Assembly (NCBI GenBank): GCA_016871115.1
Contig: VFZP01000009.1
Span: 1-36,770 of the forward strand
Direction: 5' to 3'
Origin: Acidobacteriota bacterium
GTDB lineage: Bacteria > Acidobacteriota > Terriglobia > Bryobacterales > Bryobacteraceae
DNA: 36,770 bases
The notes beneath the pieces are model-generated. The model saw nothing but the letters and a program-made list of their open reading frames with translations. It made no database searches and was not told the DNA's origin. The translations under genes and the position numbers were made by a program. The first letter of the stretch is position 1. Each line of letters begins with the position of its first letter. Below are positions 12,106 to 20,941 of the stretch, piece after piece.

Positions 12106-13209
12106 ATGCGTTGTTGGATCGAAGTATCGCGCGGCCGGCTGGTCGCCAACTTCGAAGCGATCCGCCAATTGGTCGGCCCGCGCGTGGAAGTGTGCCCGGT
12201 GGTGAAGGCGGACGCCTACGGTCACGGAGCGGTAGAAGTATCGCGCGTGCTGGCCGCGGCGGGTACGCGGTGGCTGGCGGTGTCAAGCTTGGACGAGGGC
12301 CTCGAGCTACGCGAAGCCGGCCTCTCGACACGCATCCTTGTCATGGCTGATCTCCCCGCGGCCGAAGCCGTGCGGCACAATCTTACGCTCGCGATTCACG
12401 ACCTCGCGTCGCTCCCCGATCTCGCGCGGCTCTCGCCAACCGGCACGCGCACTTCGTATCACTTGAAGACCGATTCCGGCATGGGCCGCCTCGGCACGCG
12501 CGCCACGCCCACGGAAGTCGCGCGTGCCGTCGCCGCTCATGCTTCGGCGCTCGAACTCGAAGGCATAATGACGCACTTCGCCTCGGCGGCCAACTACGAC
12601 ACCGGGCAAACCGAAGCGCAGCTCGCGCGCTTTTCCGCTATGCTCGCCGCGCTCCCGGCGCGCCCGCGCTACGTGCACACGTCTGCCACCGTACCCGTGG
12701 CCTACGCGCGGCGCAGCGCCTGGGGCGACATGATCCGCCCCGGCCACGCCATCTACGGTTACGTTTCGCCGATCGCGCGTGGCCAGGCACCCGCGCGCGA
12801 ACTGGAGGTGAGACCCGCGCTCGCCTGGAAGGCGCGCCTGCTCACCATCAAAGACATCCCCGCGGGCGAACCCATCGGCTACGGCGCCATGTATCGCGCC
12901 CCGGCGCCCATGCGCATTGGCATCGTCGCCGCGGGATATGCCGACGGCATTCCGCACCGTCTCGGCAACAAGGGCAGCGTCATCGCCGGCGGCCGCATCG
13001 TGCCGATGGTGGGGGCGGTGTCGATGGACGTTTCCACCATCGACCTCACCACCGTTCCAAGTGCAAAACCCGGCGACACCGTCACGCTGCTCGGCGAAGT
13101 GAATGGCGTCAGCATCGACGCGCAGCAAATCGCGCGCCTCGCCGGCACCATCTCCTACAGCGTGTTGTGCGGCATCAGCGCTCGCGTGGCGCACGTGTAT
13201 GTGGACTGA
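12106..13209 (+). CDS. alr: Alanine racemase
   Basis: This is a PLP enzyme that interconverts L- and D-alanine to supply D-Ala for peptidoglycan. The 367-residue product has the PLP-binding Lys34 in VVKADAYGHG, the TIM-barrel core, SDSG-type lysine-to-substrate region YHLKTDSGMGRLG, and the second catalytic base Tyr259 in IGYGAMY, followed by GYADGIPHRLGNKG and the MDVSTIDLT motif. Length is normal. The start lies 6 nt after the phosphohexomutase stop. Its own stop overlaps the miaA start by 11 nt, which indicates translational coupling. Confidence 0.97.
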   Translation: MRCWIEVSRGRLVANFEAIRQLVGPRVEVCPVVKADAYGHGAVEVSRVLAAAGTRWLAVSSLDEGLELREAGLSTRILVMADLPAAEAVRHNLTLAIHDLASLPDLARLSPTGTRTSYHLKTDSGMGRLGTRATPTEVARAVAAHASALELEGIMTHFASAANYDTGQTEAQLARFSAMLAALPARPRYVHTSATVPVAYARRSAWGDMIRPGHAIYGYVSPIARGQAPARELEVRPALAWKARLLTIKDIPAGEPIGYGAMYRAPAPMRIGIVAAGYADGIPHRLGNKGSVIAGGRIVPMVGAVSMDVSTIDLTTVPSAKPGDTVTLLGEVNGVSIDAQQIARLAGTISYSVLCGISARVAHVYVD

Positions 13210-14149
13210 GCGGCTCCTTCCGCTCATAGTCGTATGCGGCCCCACCGGCGCAGGCAAGAGCGCGCTCTCGCTTGCCATCGCCGAGCGTTTCTCTGGCGAA
13301 GTCGTGAATTGCGACTCCGTGCAGATCTTCCGCGGCTTCGACATCGGCTCGGCCAAACTGTCCGCGGCCGAACAGCGCGGAATCCCGCATCACCTGCTCG
13401 ACGCCGCCGCGCCCACGGATCTGTTCACCGCTGGCGACTATGCACGTCTGGGCCGCGCCGCGCTGGCAGAGATCAACGCGCGCGGGCATCTGCCGGTGGT
13501 CGCCGGAGGCACAGGCTTCTACCTCCGCGCGCTGCTCGAAGGCCTCTTCGCAGGCCCTCCACGCGATGAGTCCATCCGCGCACGGCTGCAAGCCCGTGAA
13601 GCACGCCGCCCCGGCTCGCTCCATCGTTTGCTCTCGCGTTGGGACGCCGCCGCCGCGCTCCGCATCCACCGCAATGACATCAACAAACTCATCCGCGCGC
13701 TCGAAGTGATCCTCACCGCCCGGCAACCGCTCACCGGTTTATTCGCCCAGGGCCGCGATCCGCTCACCGGCTACCGTACATTGACGCTCGGTCTCAATCC
13801 GCCGCGCGCCGAACTCTATGCCCGCCTCGACGCACGCTCGCAGCAGATGTTCGGCTCGACGCCCGCCATTGTGGACGAAGTCCGCGCCCTGCTCGCCGCC
13901 GGTGTACCGCGCGATGCCAAGCCTCTCGCCTCGCTTGGTTATGCACAAGCCATCGCGCACATCGACGGCCGCCTCTCGCTCACTCAAGCCATCGCTGAAA
14001 CGCAGATGCACACGCGCCGTTACGCCAAGCGCCAGTGGACGTGGTTCCGCCGCGATGCCTCCACTGTATGGCTGCCGGGCTTAGGTTCGGAACCCGGTGT
14101 GCAACACACAGCGTTTGAGCGCGTTGCGGATTTCCTCTCCGCCGGGTAG
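13199..14149 (+). CDS. miaA: tRNA dimethylallyltransferase MiaA
   Basis: MiaA adds a dimethylallyl group to N6 of A37 in tRNAs that read UNN codons. The 316-residue protein starts with the P-loop GPTGAGKS (residues 14-21), then NCDSVQIFRGFDIGSAK (substrate and tRNA site), VAGGTGFYLRALLEG, and the C-terminal QMHTRRYAKRQWTWFR motif typical of MiaA. ATG at 13199 overlaps the end of alr. The frame is open further upstream inside alr, but only this start gives the normal N-terminus. After the stop there is a T8 run (14150-14157) preceded by a weak 5-bp hairpin, which could end the transcript. Confidence 0.96.
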   Translation: MWTERLLPLIVVCGPTGAGKSALSLAIAERFSGEVVNCDSVQIFRGFDIGSAKLSAAEQRGIPHHLLDAAAPTDLFTAGDYARLGRAALAEINARGHLPVVAGGTGFYLRALLEGLFAGPPRDESIRARLQAREARRPGSLHRLLSRWDAAAALRIHRNDINKLIRALEVILTARQPLTGLFAQGRDPLTGYRTLTLGLNPPRAELYARLDARSQQMFGSTPAIVDEVRALLAAGVPRDAKPLASLGYAQAIAHIDGRLSLTQAIAETQMHTRRYAKRQWTWFRRDASTVWLPGLGSEPGVQHTAFERVADFLSAG

Positions 14150-14315
14150 TTTTTTTTCGCAGCTCATGCAGAACTTTTCATCCTCTTCCTCGTATTAGTA
14201 GGTGTGCGTCAACAACGATGCAGACACTGAAATCGCGGCGCGATGCTGCCACCGCCCACGCCCGGCGCCTGACTTAGCGGGCTAGCAGAAACAATCAATT
14301 GCCATCCGGCCGGTA

Positions 14316-14329
14316 CGCCTGTTCAGGCG
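14316..14329 (+). other. Perfect 6-bp hairpin in the leader of the small exported protein gene
   Basis: CGCCTG and CAGGCG flank a TT loop about 38 nt before the ATG at 14367. It lies upstream of two purine-rich ribosome-site candidates and could shape leader RNA stability. Function unknown. The rest of the 217-nt gap after miaA shows no gene. Confidence 0.35.
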
Positions 14330-14366
14330 GAGCCTGCCTTAAAAATTAGGAGTCCAGGAGATCATC

Positions 14367-14711
14367 ATGTTTAAGAAGCTCGTCGTGTCTTTCGCCATCG
14401 CCGGTTTGGCCCTTGCCTCGGCTGCCACTCATCGCGTCACGCTGTTTGAGGAAGCCTCGGTCAACGGCCAGACGCTGAAGCCGGGTGACTACAAGCTGGA
14501 AGTCACCGGCGACAAGGCTATGCTGAGCCGCGGCAAACAGAAAGTGGAAGCGCCCGTGTCGGTCTTGAAGGCCGCCAGCAAGTACTCGTCCACTTCCGTG
14601 CGTTACAACAACGGCGAAGGCAAGTTCAAGGTGCAGGAGATCCGCATCGGCGGCACGGACACAAAGGTCGTGCTCGACGCCACGGCCGACTCGGCCGCCG
14701 GCGGCCGCTAA
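14367..14711 (+). CDS. Small exported protein of unknown function
   Basis: The 114-residue product has a clear Sec signal peptide (Lys-Lys then a hydrophobic stretch to about residue 20, with cleavage likely near ASA/ATH). The mature part is short, basic and beta-strand rich: VTLFEEASVNGQTLKPGDYKLEV, then a pattern of alternating polar and hydrophobic residues. The phrase LKPGDYKLEV is common in small periplasmic proteins of Acidobacteriota that I recall as hypothetical; no function is known to me. The ribosome site is strong: CAGGAG at 14355-14360, six nt before the ATG, plus another AGGAG just upstream. This suggests high expression. It stands alone between miaA and the TPR gene. Confidence 0.85.
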   Translation: MFKKLVVSFAIAGLALASAATHRVTLFEEASVNGQTLKPGDYKLEVTGDKAMLSRGKQKVEAPVSVLKAASKYSSTSVRYNNGEGKFKVQEIRIGGTDTKVVLDATADSAAGGR

Positions 14712-14742
14712 TCCCGCTGACCTGACCCACTTCTCCGAGAAG

Positions 14743-14817
14743 GGCGGCGGCTGCCCGGTTCGCGCGAGCCCCGTTTGAACTACTCGCCGGAGCGCGCGGC
14801 GCCGCCTTTTTCTTTGA
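14743..14817 (+). terminator. Possible factor-independent terminator
   Basis: GGCGGC (14743-14748) can pair with GCCGCC (14801-14806), directly followed by TTTTTCTTT. The enclosed loop of about 50 nt is long, with smaller GC hairpins inside, so the call is tentative. The position just after the small exported protein gene suits a terminator. Confidence 0.35.
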
Positions 14818-14841
14818 TTCATCGCTTGGGCGCGGTAAAAT
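14814..14841 (+). promoter_or_regulatory. Candidate promoter of the TPR protein gene
   Basis: TTGATT (14814-14819) and TAAAAT (14836-14841) are separated by 16 nt, close to sigma-70 consensus. The ATG at 14851 lies only 9 nt beyond the -10 box, so the transcript would be leaderless or nearly so. An AAGG at 14842-14845 could not act as a ribosome site if transcription starts after it. Confidence 0.5.
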
Positions 14842-14850
14842 AAGGCTTCC

Positions 14851-16026
14851 ATGAAGCGGTCCATGTCGGCGCTCCTCGTGTGCCTGTCGGCCGCCACCAC
14901 CGCGCCGCCGGCTTCCAGTCAATCGTATCTGATCGCGCCGTTTGCCAATCGTACCGGTGCGGCGAACCTGGATTGGGTGGGCGAGAGCGTCTCGGAGACC
15001 ATTCGCGAAACCCTCGCCGATAGTGGCTTCGCGGTCCTCACGCGCGAAGAGCGCGAAGAGGCCGCTCGTAAGCTCTCAATCAGCTCGGTCTCCCAGGTGA
15101 GCCTCGCTTCACTCGCCAAACTCACCGAATCCGCTGGCGCGGACCGTTTGCTCTATGGTCGCGTCGAGTTGATTCCCGCGCCTGCAGGCGCTCCGGACGG
15201 CGCCAGCCGCGGTACGCTCCGTGTCACCGCGCGTGTGCTCGACATTCGCGAAGTGGTCCAGATCGGAGAGTTTTTCGAAACCGGCCCCGCCGAGTCGCTG
15301 GCCGCGCTCGAGATGGACTTTGCCTGGAAGATCCTGCGTTGGGCGCGGCCGAACCTGACGGAGAGTCTCGACGGCTTTCGCCGCCAGCATCCCGCCGTGA
15401 AGTTGAATGCCCGTGAGAGCTACATCCGCGGTCTCATGACTCCAGCCGCCGACCAGCGTCACCGCCTGCTCACGCAGGCCGCCCGGCTCGATCCGCAGTT
15501 TCCGCAGCCTGCTTTTTTCTTGGGCCGCGACCATTTCGAAAACGGCAGCTATCGCGAAGCCGCCGGCTGGCTTGACCGCGTCCCCGCCGGCAGCCTCTAT
15601 CGCGCGGAGGCGCTTTTTCTCCTCGCCCTGTGCCGCCATCACCTTAGCGATTTTGCCGGCGCACGCCAATTGCTGGAACAACTAGCCACCCAGTTGCCTG
15701 CTCCCGAAGTGGCCAACAACCTCGGCGCGGCCCTCGCGCGATTGAACCAACCCGAAGCGCTCGATCACTTTCGCAAGGCCCTCGCCGCCGACCCGGCCGA
15801 CGTCGCCTACCAGTTCAACGTCGGCTATGCCTTGTGGAAACGGGCCGAGTTTACCGAGGCCGCCAACTATTTCCGGGGCGTCTTGGATCGCGCCCGTGGC
15901 GATCAGGACGCCATTCAACTGCTCGGGCGCTGCCTCAAACAGTCCGGCCCGCGCAAAGGCGACTGGCGCACGGACGGCCTTGAGCGCTTGAAGGAAAGCT
16001 ACGAAGAACCCCCGGCTCGTCAGTAG
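14851..16026 (+). CDS. Exported TolB/CsgG-like N-terminal and TPR repeat protein
   Basis: The 391-residue product carries a signal peptide (about 1-23, ending near PASSQ). The next part (about 25-190) resembles the TolB/CsgG-like nucleotide-free fold seen in curli-type and FlgO-like proteins: SYLIAPFANRTGAANLDWVGESVSE, FAVLTREEREEAARKL, GADRLLYGRVEL and a beta strand RVLDIREV. The C-terminal half (about 200-375) has tetratricopeptide repeats with typical W-x-x-G/Y-x-x-A spacing (NLGAALARLNQPEALDHF, FNVGYALWKRAEFTEAANYF). Such proteins usually build periplasmic or outer-membrane assemblies. The PP2C phosphatase gene begins 46 nt after the stop on the same strand. Exact role unknown. Confidence 0.8.
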   Translation: MKRSMSALLVCLSAATTAPPASSQSYLIAPFANRTGAANLDWVGESVSETIRETLADSGFAVLTREEREEAARKLSISSVSQVSLASLAKLTESAGADRLLYGRVELIPAPAGAPDGASRGTLRVTARVLDIREVVQIGEFFETGPAESLAALEMDFAWKILRWARPNLTESLDGFRRQHPAVKLNARESYIRGLMTPAADQRHRLLTQAARLDPQFPQPAFFLGRDHFENGSYREAAGWLDRVPAGSLYRAEALFLLALCRHHLSDFAGARQLLEQLATQLPAPEVANNLGAALARLNQPEALDHFRKALAADPADVAYQFNVGYALWKRAEFTEAANYFRGVLDRARGDQDAIQLLGRCLKQSGPRKGDWRTDGLERLKESYEEPPARQ

Positions 16027-16032
16027 TTTCAA

Positions 16033-16059
16033 TTGCCTCCCAGACCTCCGTTATATAAT
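16033..16059 (+). promoter_or_regulatory. Candidate promoter of the PP2C gene
   Basis: A perfect TATAAT at 16054-16059 has TTGCCT at 16033-16038, 15 nt upstream (slightly short). The ATG at 16072 is 12 nt after the -10 box and lacks a ribosome site (CAGACAAATCA precedes it), again consistent with a leaderless or very short-leader mRNA. Confidence 0.45.
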
Positions 16060-16071
16060 TCAGACAAATCA

Positions 16072-16782
16072 ATGTTGGAAGCCTTTGGGGTCTCTGATCC
16101 CGGCTGTGTTCGCCAAAACAACGAGGACTACTACTACGTGGATCCCTCGCTCGGCGTGTATCTGCTCGCCGACGGAATGGGCGGAGCTGTGGCCGGGGAA
16201 ATGGCTTCGCGCTTGGCGGTGGAAACGGCGCTCAAACACATCTACGCGGGAAATGAACGGTCGCCGGAGTTGTTGGTGCGCGCGTTTGAGGAAGCCAACC
16301 GTCAGGTGCTTTCCGCTGCGCAAGCCAAGGTGGAACTGAACGGCATGGGCACCACGCTGGTAGGCGCCATCGAGTGCGGCGCCAACCTCGCCATCTCCAG
16401 CGTCGGCGACAGCCGGGCCTACCTTTACGAGAACGGCCAGCTCACTTCGATCACCGAGGATCAGACTTGGGTGAACGAAGTGGGACGCAAGATCGGCCTC
16501 GACGAATCGAAGCTCCGCGAGCATCCCATGCGGCATGTGCTGACGATGGCCATCGGCGTCGAATCGGCCCTGCGCGTGCGCAACTACTTGATTGAGCCCA
16601 TCGACGGTGCGGAGTTCCTGCTGTGCTCCGACGGTCTGCATGGTGTGGTCTCGCCGGAGACCATACGAGACACACTGGCCACCGAAGGCACGCTCGAAGA
16701 GCGTGCGTGGCGTTTGGTGGACGCCGCAAAGGCCGCCGGCGGCCCGGACAACATCACCGTGGTGTTGCTGCGCAAGCGGTAA
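16072..16782 (+). CDS. PP2C-family protein serine/threonine phosphatase
   Basis: This is a 236-residue soluble PPM/PP2C phosphatase that removes phosphate from Ser/Thr residues using two metal ions. All main motifs are present: GCVRQNNED (Asp19), LLADGMGG (Asp34), MGTTLVG, SVGDSRAYLY, an EDQTWVNE segment, LCSDGLHGVV and the final metal-binding GGPDNITVVLL. There is no membrane segment or extra domain, as in the small PstP/Stp1-type enzymes. A TTG at 16033 opens the frame earlier, but it lies within the putative promoter and ATG at 16072 gives the normal MLEAFGVSD start. No Ser/Thr kinase or FHA gene is next to it; the TPR gene upstream is a possible functional partner by position only. Confidence 0.93.
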   Translation: MLEAFGVSDPGCVRQNNEDYYYVDPSLGVYLLADGMGGAVAGEMASRLAVETALKHIYAGNERSPELLVRAFEEANRQVLSAAQAKVELNGMGTTLVGAIECGANLAISSVGDSRAYLYENGQLTSITEDQTWVNEVGRKIGLDESKLREHPMRHVLTMAIGVESALRVRNYLIEPIDGAEFLLCSDGLHGVVSPETIRDTLATEGTLEERAWRLVDAAKAAGGPDNITVVLLRKR

Positions 16783-16813
16783 GGCTGCGCCTCGCCCGAC
16801 TCGTCATCGTCGC

Positions 16814-17083
16814 TCAATTTTCGTCGAACTTCTGGATCGCCTCCGCGATGGAGTCGCTCCCGCCTCCCGCCCGCTCCTCTGGGTCCTGCTCCGCAAGGAG
16901 TTCCACGAAATACCTATCTAAGGTCCGGGGCCACTCTCGGTCTAAGTCCTTCAGATCGCCGACGGCACCGAAGAAGTCCCGGCTCTGAACACTGAAGCGT
17001 CCAGACTCCACGTTCTCCAACACACGAAAGCGCCAAAGCCCGTTGGCCCGGCGCTCCCAGATCGACAATTCTCGATAGAGCAT
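16814..17083 (-). CDS. Small protein of unknown function, last gene of the permease operon
   Basis: The 89-residue product MLYRELSIWERRANGLWRF is rich in Trp, Arg and acidic residues, with a predicted mixed alpha/beta start and an acidic, helical C-terminus (FVELLAEQDPEERAGG). There is no signal peptide or membrane segment. The ATG at 17083 lies 2 nt after the permease stop (17086-17088), so it probably belongs to the same transcript. A TTG two codons earlier is also possible. I recognise only a loose resemblance to small uncharacterised proteins with an N-terminal YRELSIWE motif, so function is unknown. Codon use matches the neighbours, which supports a real gene. It converges on the PP2C gene. 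Confidence 0.65.
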   Translation of the reverse strand: MLYRELSIWERRANGLWRFRVLENVESGRFSVQSRDFFGAVGDLKDLDREWPRTLDRYFVELLAEQDPEERAGGGSDSIAEAIQKFDEN

Positions 17084-17085
17084 CT

Positions 17086-19288
17086 TCAACCCACCCGCAG
17101 CACCCTCACCGGGTCTAACCTCGCCGCGCGAAGCGCCGGCAGCGCCATTGCAACCAACGCCACCACCGCTATCAACGCGCCCACTACCGCGAGCGTCAAC
17201 GGGTCGTCCGGCTGTACTTGATAAAGCTGCGACTGCAACACCCGCGTCGCTGCCAAGCTCCCCGCCGCGCCCAACAAAAGCCCCACCGCCACCAGCGCCA
17301 TCCCGCGCAACAGAAACGCCACGGCCACCTGATGCGGCGCGGCGCCCACAGCCAGCCGAATGTCGATCTCACGCCGGCGCACCGCGACAGACTGCGCCAG
17401 CAGCCCGTACACTCCCACCGCCGCAATCAACAACGCCAGCGCCGCAAAGCCCGTGATGAGCTGGGCAAAAAACCGCGACGGCGACACCGACTCATCAATC
17501 ACTGCCGACATCGTGCGTACATCGGCCACCGGATAATTCGGGAACCGCTCGCGCAGCAACGCCCGCAGCGGCGCGGCCAGCGTCCCTGGGGTCCCGCCGT
17601 GCTAACCACCAGCGCCGTGTCATGCAGCGCAAACAGAAACTGCGGCAAGGCACGATAGATTTGTTCCCCGCCTTCCTCGCGCAGGCTGCCGCCGCGCACA
17701 CCACCCACCACTCCGATCACCGTCATCGGCGTCTTATGCACCGTGCGCTGGCCAATTGGGTTTTCTCCGGGCCAATACTTGCGCGCAGTTGCCTCGCTGA
17801 TGATCACTACCGATTCGGTCGCAGCCGTATCACGGTCGTCGAAGAGCCGCCCCGCACGCAGCGGAATGCCCATCACATTGAAGTAATCCGGGCTCACGCC
17901 CTGCGCCTGTACATAATCCGTCTGCCGCGCGCCCTAACGGCCAAAGTCGATCGACGCCTGCACGCGTCCTTGTGGCAATACAGTGGTCACCGCCGCTTGA
18001 CGCACGCCGGGAAGCGCTCGCACCGCCTCCAGCACGCTGCGATAGTGCGCCACCTGCGCCTCGCCACCGAACCGCGCGCCGAGGTCGTACGGCATCGGAA
18101 TCCCCGCCGTCAACACGCCCTCGCGCCGGTAGCCGGGGTCCGTCTCAATCGTCTGCCACAGGCTTCGCAGCAAGAGTCCTGCGCCCATGAGCAGCATCAC
18201 CGAAAGCGCCATCTGCGCGACGGCCGAAATACACAAACCGCAGTCGCCGCGAACGCCGCAAGCACCGAGAACCCGTCAATTGAAACCTGATCGAGCCTCG
18301 GCAAAGGCGTGCGCTCGGGCAGCAGCAGCGGCGACGCGCACACCAGCAGCCACGCCAGTGCGGTTCCCAGCACGGCCGCCGCACCGGTCAGCACTCCACA
18401 CTCGGCCAACACCGGACCGATCACCTGCATACGCCGCGCTCCCAGCGCCGCCCGCACTGCCGTCTCCTCGCGCCGCGCCAGTCCGCGCGCCGCCAGCAAG
18501 TTGCCCGCATTCAAACACGCGATCAACAGCACCAATCCCACCGCGCCCAGCAGCACCCACAACGTCGGCCCTGGGTCGCCCAACTGGCGCCTGCATAGCG
18601 GGACCACACGGTACTGCAGATCGGGGTTCCCCGCCAGAGCGCCCTGCGCCGCTGCCACCGGCGTCATGCCGGCTTTCACACGCAACAGCAGATTGCTGCT
18701 CGCTTCGCCGCGCCGTTTGAGGTCCTGCTCCGTCATTTGCCACGGCATCCACAACTCTGGACGGTTAGGCAGCACGAACCGCTCCGGCATCACCGCTGCA
18801 ATCGTCCAGGGCTCGCCGTTGAGCGTGATCGCGCGGCCCACCACGCCAGCATCGCCGCGATACCGCCGTTGCCACAGCCGGTACCCGATCACCACCGCGC
18901 GCGGGTCCGTGGGCAACGTCCCCAACGCAGGCCGCACGCCAAACAGAGCGAGCCCGTCGCCCACCAGCTTCTGCGAGTTGATGTACTCGGCGCCCTCGGC
19001 GCCAGTCAACGTCACCTCGGACACACCCGCCAGCGTTGCGCCCGCCACGCCCGCCACCCCGCGCAGCTTGTCAAAATCGCCTGAATCCACACCCGAGTTG
19101 CCCGACTTCCCGCACCGCTCCACGCGCAGCTCATACAACGCATCGGGTTCATGGAACGCGAGCGGCCGCAGCAGCACCGCGTTCACCACCGAGAACATCG
19201 CCGTCACCGAGCCGATGCCGAGCGCCATCACCAGCACCGCCAGCGCGCTCGTGGCCGGGTCGCGCCGCAGTCCGCGCAGAGATTTCAT
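17086..19288 (-). pseudogene. ADOP-type MacB/FtsX permease, decayed
   Basis: This was an ABC permease of the acidobacterial orphan type, with two MacB-like periplasmic and two FtsX-like membrane parts. The first half (19288 to about 18230) is intact: MKSLRGLRRDP, membrane helix ALAVLVMALGIGSVTAMFSVVNAVLLRPL, periplasmic domain, and the helix WVLLGAVGLVLLIACLNAGNLLAARG. Lesion 1, at about 18225-18240: the frame changes and roughly 40 family residues seem missing between FAATAV and AVAQMALSVMLLMGAGLLLRS. Lesion 2: an in-frame TAG at 17934-17936 between SIDFGR and GARQTDYVQ. Lesion 3: a one-base shift near 17585-17592. The final FtsX part is readable to the stop at 17086. The start overlaps the upstream gene by 4 nt (ATGA). 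No ATPase gene is adjacent, as is usual for this family. The missing-segment size is judged from remembered family architecture. Confidence 0.85.
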
Positions 19289-20049
19289 TTCTTCGTCTCC
19301 TCAAACGTCACGGTGGACTCGGCGCCGAACCGCCGGTAGTCCTCATACTTGATCGTCATGCGCCGGCGGATCGCCCCGCTGGAAAACTGCAACTCGTCGT
19401 TCGAGTGCGTATACACCGGGAACCAGTGCTCACAAAACTTCGCGCGAAACGTCGTGAAGCGCGGAAACAGATTCTCTTCCTTGCGGCTCAGGATCTGCGG
19501 CACGGCCACGCCTTCGCTCTTCACCACCGAATAGTCGCGCTTGTCCACCCAGAACATGCCGTCGAACCGCCGCATGCCCTGGTGCACTTGGCGCGGACGC
19601 ACGGCCAGCAGCCAGCAATCGATGCCGTCGTCGGTCACTTCGTCGCCGCGCGTACGCGTCTCATAGAGCCACAACTGATCCGGCGTGAACAGAAACGGCT
19701 GCACGTCGCGGATGTCGCGGAAGTCTTCGTCGGTCAGCCGCAGCCGCACCAGCCCATTGAACGGCTTACCCACCATGTGCTCAGTGCGCTCTCCGGCCGG
19801 TGAGAAGATCACCTCGCGCACTTCCCTGTACTCGCCCGCCTTCGCGCCGCCGCCGCGCCCGCCCGCCGACAGCTCTTCGATCACCACGGTCTGCCGGTAC
19901 GTGTACTGCTCGCGGGCTTTCCGCGCTGTCTCCTCGCGCGCCGCCACGCGCTTGGCGAGGTCCACCGGTTGCGCCACCGCAACGGGAGCTATCGTGGCGA
20001 GTAGACTAAGAACAATGACGCCGCACCTCCGCGCGGCCCTGGCAATCAT
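19285..20049 (-). CDS. Exported protein, LolA/outer-membrane lipoprotein-sorting-like
   Basis: The product of about 254 residues starts with a Sec signal peptide (MIARAARRCG then VIVLSLLATIAPVAVAQ). The mature protein begins with a charged helix (DLAKRVAAREETARKAREQYTY) and continues as alternating beta strands (REVIFSPAGERTEH, WLLAVRPRQV, FDGMFWVDKRDYSVVKSEG, MTIKYEDYRRF). This strand pattern, with a central WVDKRDY-type hairpin, resembles the LolA/RseB-like fold, a fold-level guess. Its TGA overlaps the permease ATG by 4 nt, so the two were translationally coupled. ATG at 20049 is chosen because it gives a proper signal peptide; it overlaps the divergent CPBP gene by 35 nt. Role unknown, perhaps delivering a lipid or lipoprotein handled by the permease. 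Confidence 0.75.
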   Translation of the reverse strand: MIARAARRCGVIVLSLLATIAPVAVAQPVDLAKRVAAREETARKAREQYTYRQTVVIEELSAGGRGGGAKAGEYREVREVIFSPAGERTEHMVGKPFNGLVRLRLTDEDFRDIRDVQPFLFTPDQLWLYETRTRGDEVTDDGIDCWLLAVRPRQVHQGMRRFDGMFWVDKRDYSVVKSEGVAVPQILSRKEENLFPRFTTFRAKFCEHWFPVYTHSNDELQFSSGAIRRRMTIKYEDYRRFGAESTVTFEETKK

Positions 20050-20941
20050 TTGGTTGGCCGGCGGCATCGCAGCGTACATATACTCTCAGCAACTTACTAT
20101 ACCCGCGCGCATCGCCGTGCCGGTGGCCGTGGCGTTCCTGGCGGAAATCTCGCTGTATGCCGCGCTGAACGCCTCGTTCTGGACGCCCGCGCGCCTGTGG
20201 ATCTCCTCGCTCGCCAGTTATCTCATTTACTCCATCCCCACCGGACAGTTCTCGCTGCCCAATCTCGCGCTGCTCGCCGCGATAACCGGCATCGCGATTC
20301 TGTGGATGCGTTACGTACCCGCGGGCCTCGCGCCCGACCTGCTGTTTCTCGGCCTGTTCGCCGCGCTCTACATCGCGAAGGTGCCGCAAGCAATCTTCGC
20401 CGAGCCCGGACCGAAAGTGCAAACCCCCGCGCTCGCGCAACTCCTCTGCTTCCGCCTCCTCGTCGGCCTCCTCCTTCGTTACCGAACCCACGCCGACCTC
20501 GGCTTCGGCTTCATCCCCACGCGCGCGGACTGGCGCATCGGCCTGCGCTACTTCCTCTACTTCGCGCCCATCGCCGCCGCCGGTGTGTATCTCCTGGAGC
20601 TCCGCGCTTTCCGTCTCGCCACCGGCATCTGGTGGCGCGCTCCGCTCACCTTCATCGGGATTCTCTGGGTGGTGGCGCTCGGCGAAGAGTTCCTGTTCCG
20701 CGGCTTGCTGTTGCACCGCCTCCGCGCGTTGATGCCGCCCACGCCCGCGCTTGCCGTCGCCAGCCTCGCCTTCGGCGCTGTGCACTTGTGGTTCCCGCCG
20801 TTCCCCAACTGGAAGTTCGTCATCCTCGCTTCGGCCGCGGGCGTGTTCTACGGGCTCGCGTATCTCGAAGCCCGCACCGTCCGCGCCGCGATGGTGGCGC
20901 ATGCGCTAACCGTGACAGCGTGGCGTACGTTCCTGGCTTAA
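20015..20941 (+). CDS. CPBP-family intramembrane metalloprotease homolog
   Basis: The 308-residue polytopic protein has about eight hydrophobic segments. The CPBP (Abi/CAAX protease) motifs are present: EEFLFRGLL (Glu-Glu-x3-Arg) at about 227-235, FGAVHLW (Phe-x3-His) at about 252-258, and a last motif VAHALTV (His but no following Asn at the usual place). Members cut prenylated or membrane proteins or act in self-immunity. The start ATG at 20015 gives a membrane segment straight away (MTPHLRAALAIIWLAGGIAAY). Its 5' end overlaps the divergent LolA-like gene, so the two share promoter DNA. Its TAA overlaps the convergent TonB receptor stop. The substrate is not readable. Confidence 0.82.
   Translation: MTPHLRAALAIIWLAGGIAAYIYSQQLTIPARIAVPVAVAFLAEISLYAALNASFWTPARLWISSLASYLIYSIPTGQFSLPNLALLAAITGIAILWMRYVPAGLAPDLLFLGLFAALYIAKVPQAIFAEPGPKVQTPALAQLLCFRLLVGLLLRYRTHADLGFGFIPTRADWRIGLRYFLYFAPIAAAGVYLLELRAFRLATGIWWRAPLTFIGILWVVALGEEFLFRGLLLHRLRALMPPTPALAVASLAFGAVHLWFPPFPNWKFVILASAAGVFYGLAYLEARTVRAAMVAHALTVTAWRTFLA

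Noticed and set aside
14150-14366. tRNA or structured RNA between miaA and the small exported protein
   Set aside because: No cloverleaf, no conserved T-arm sequence; only one 6-bp hairpin and a T8 run are seen.
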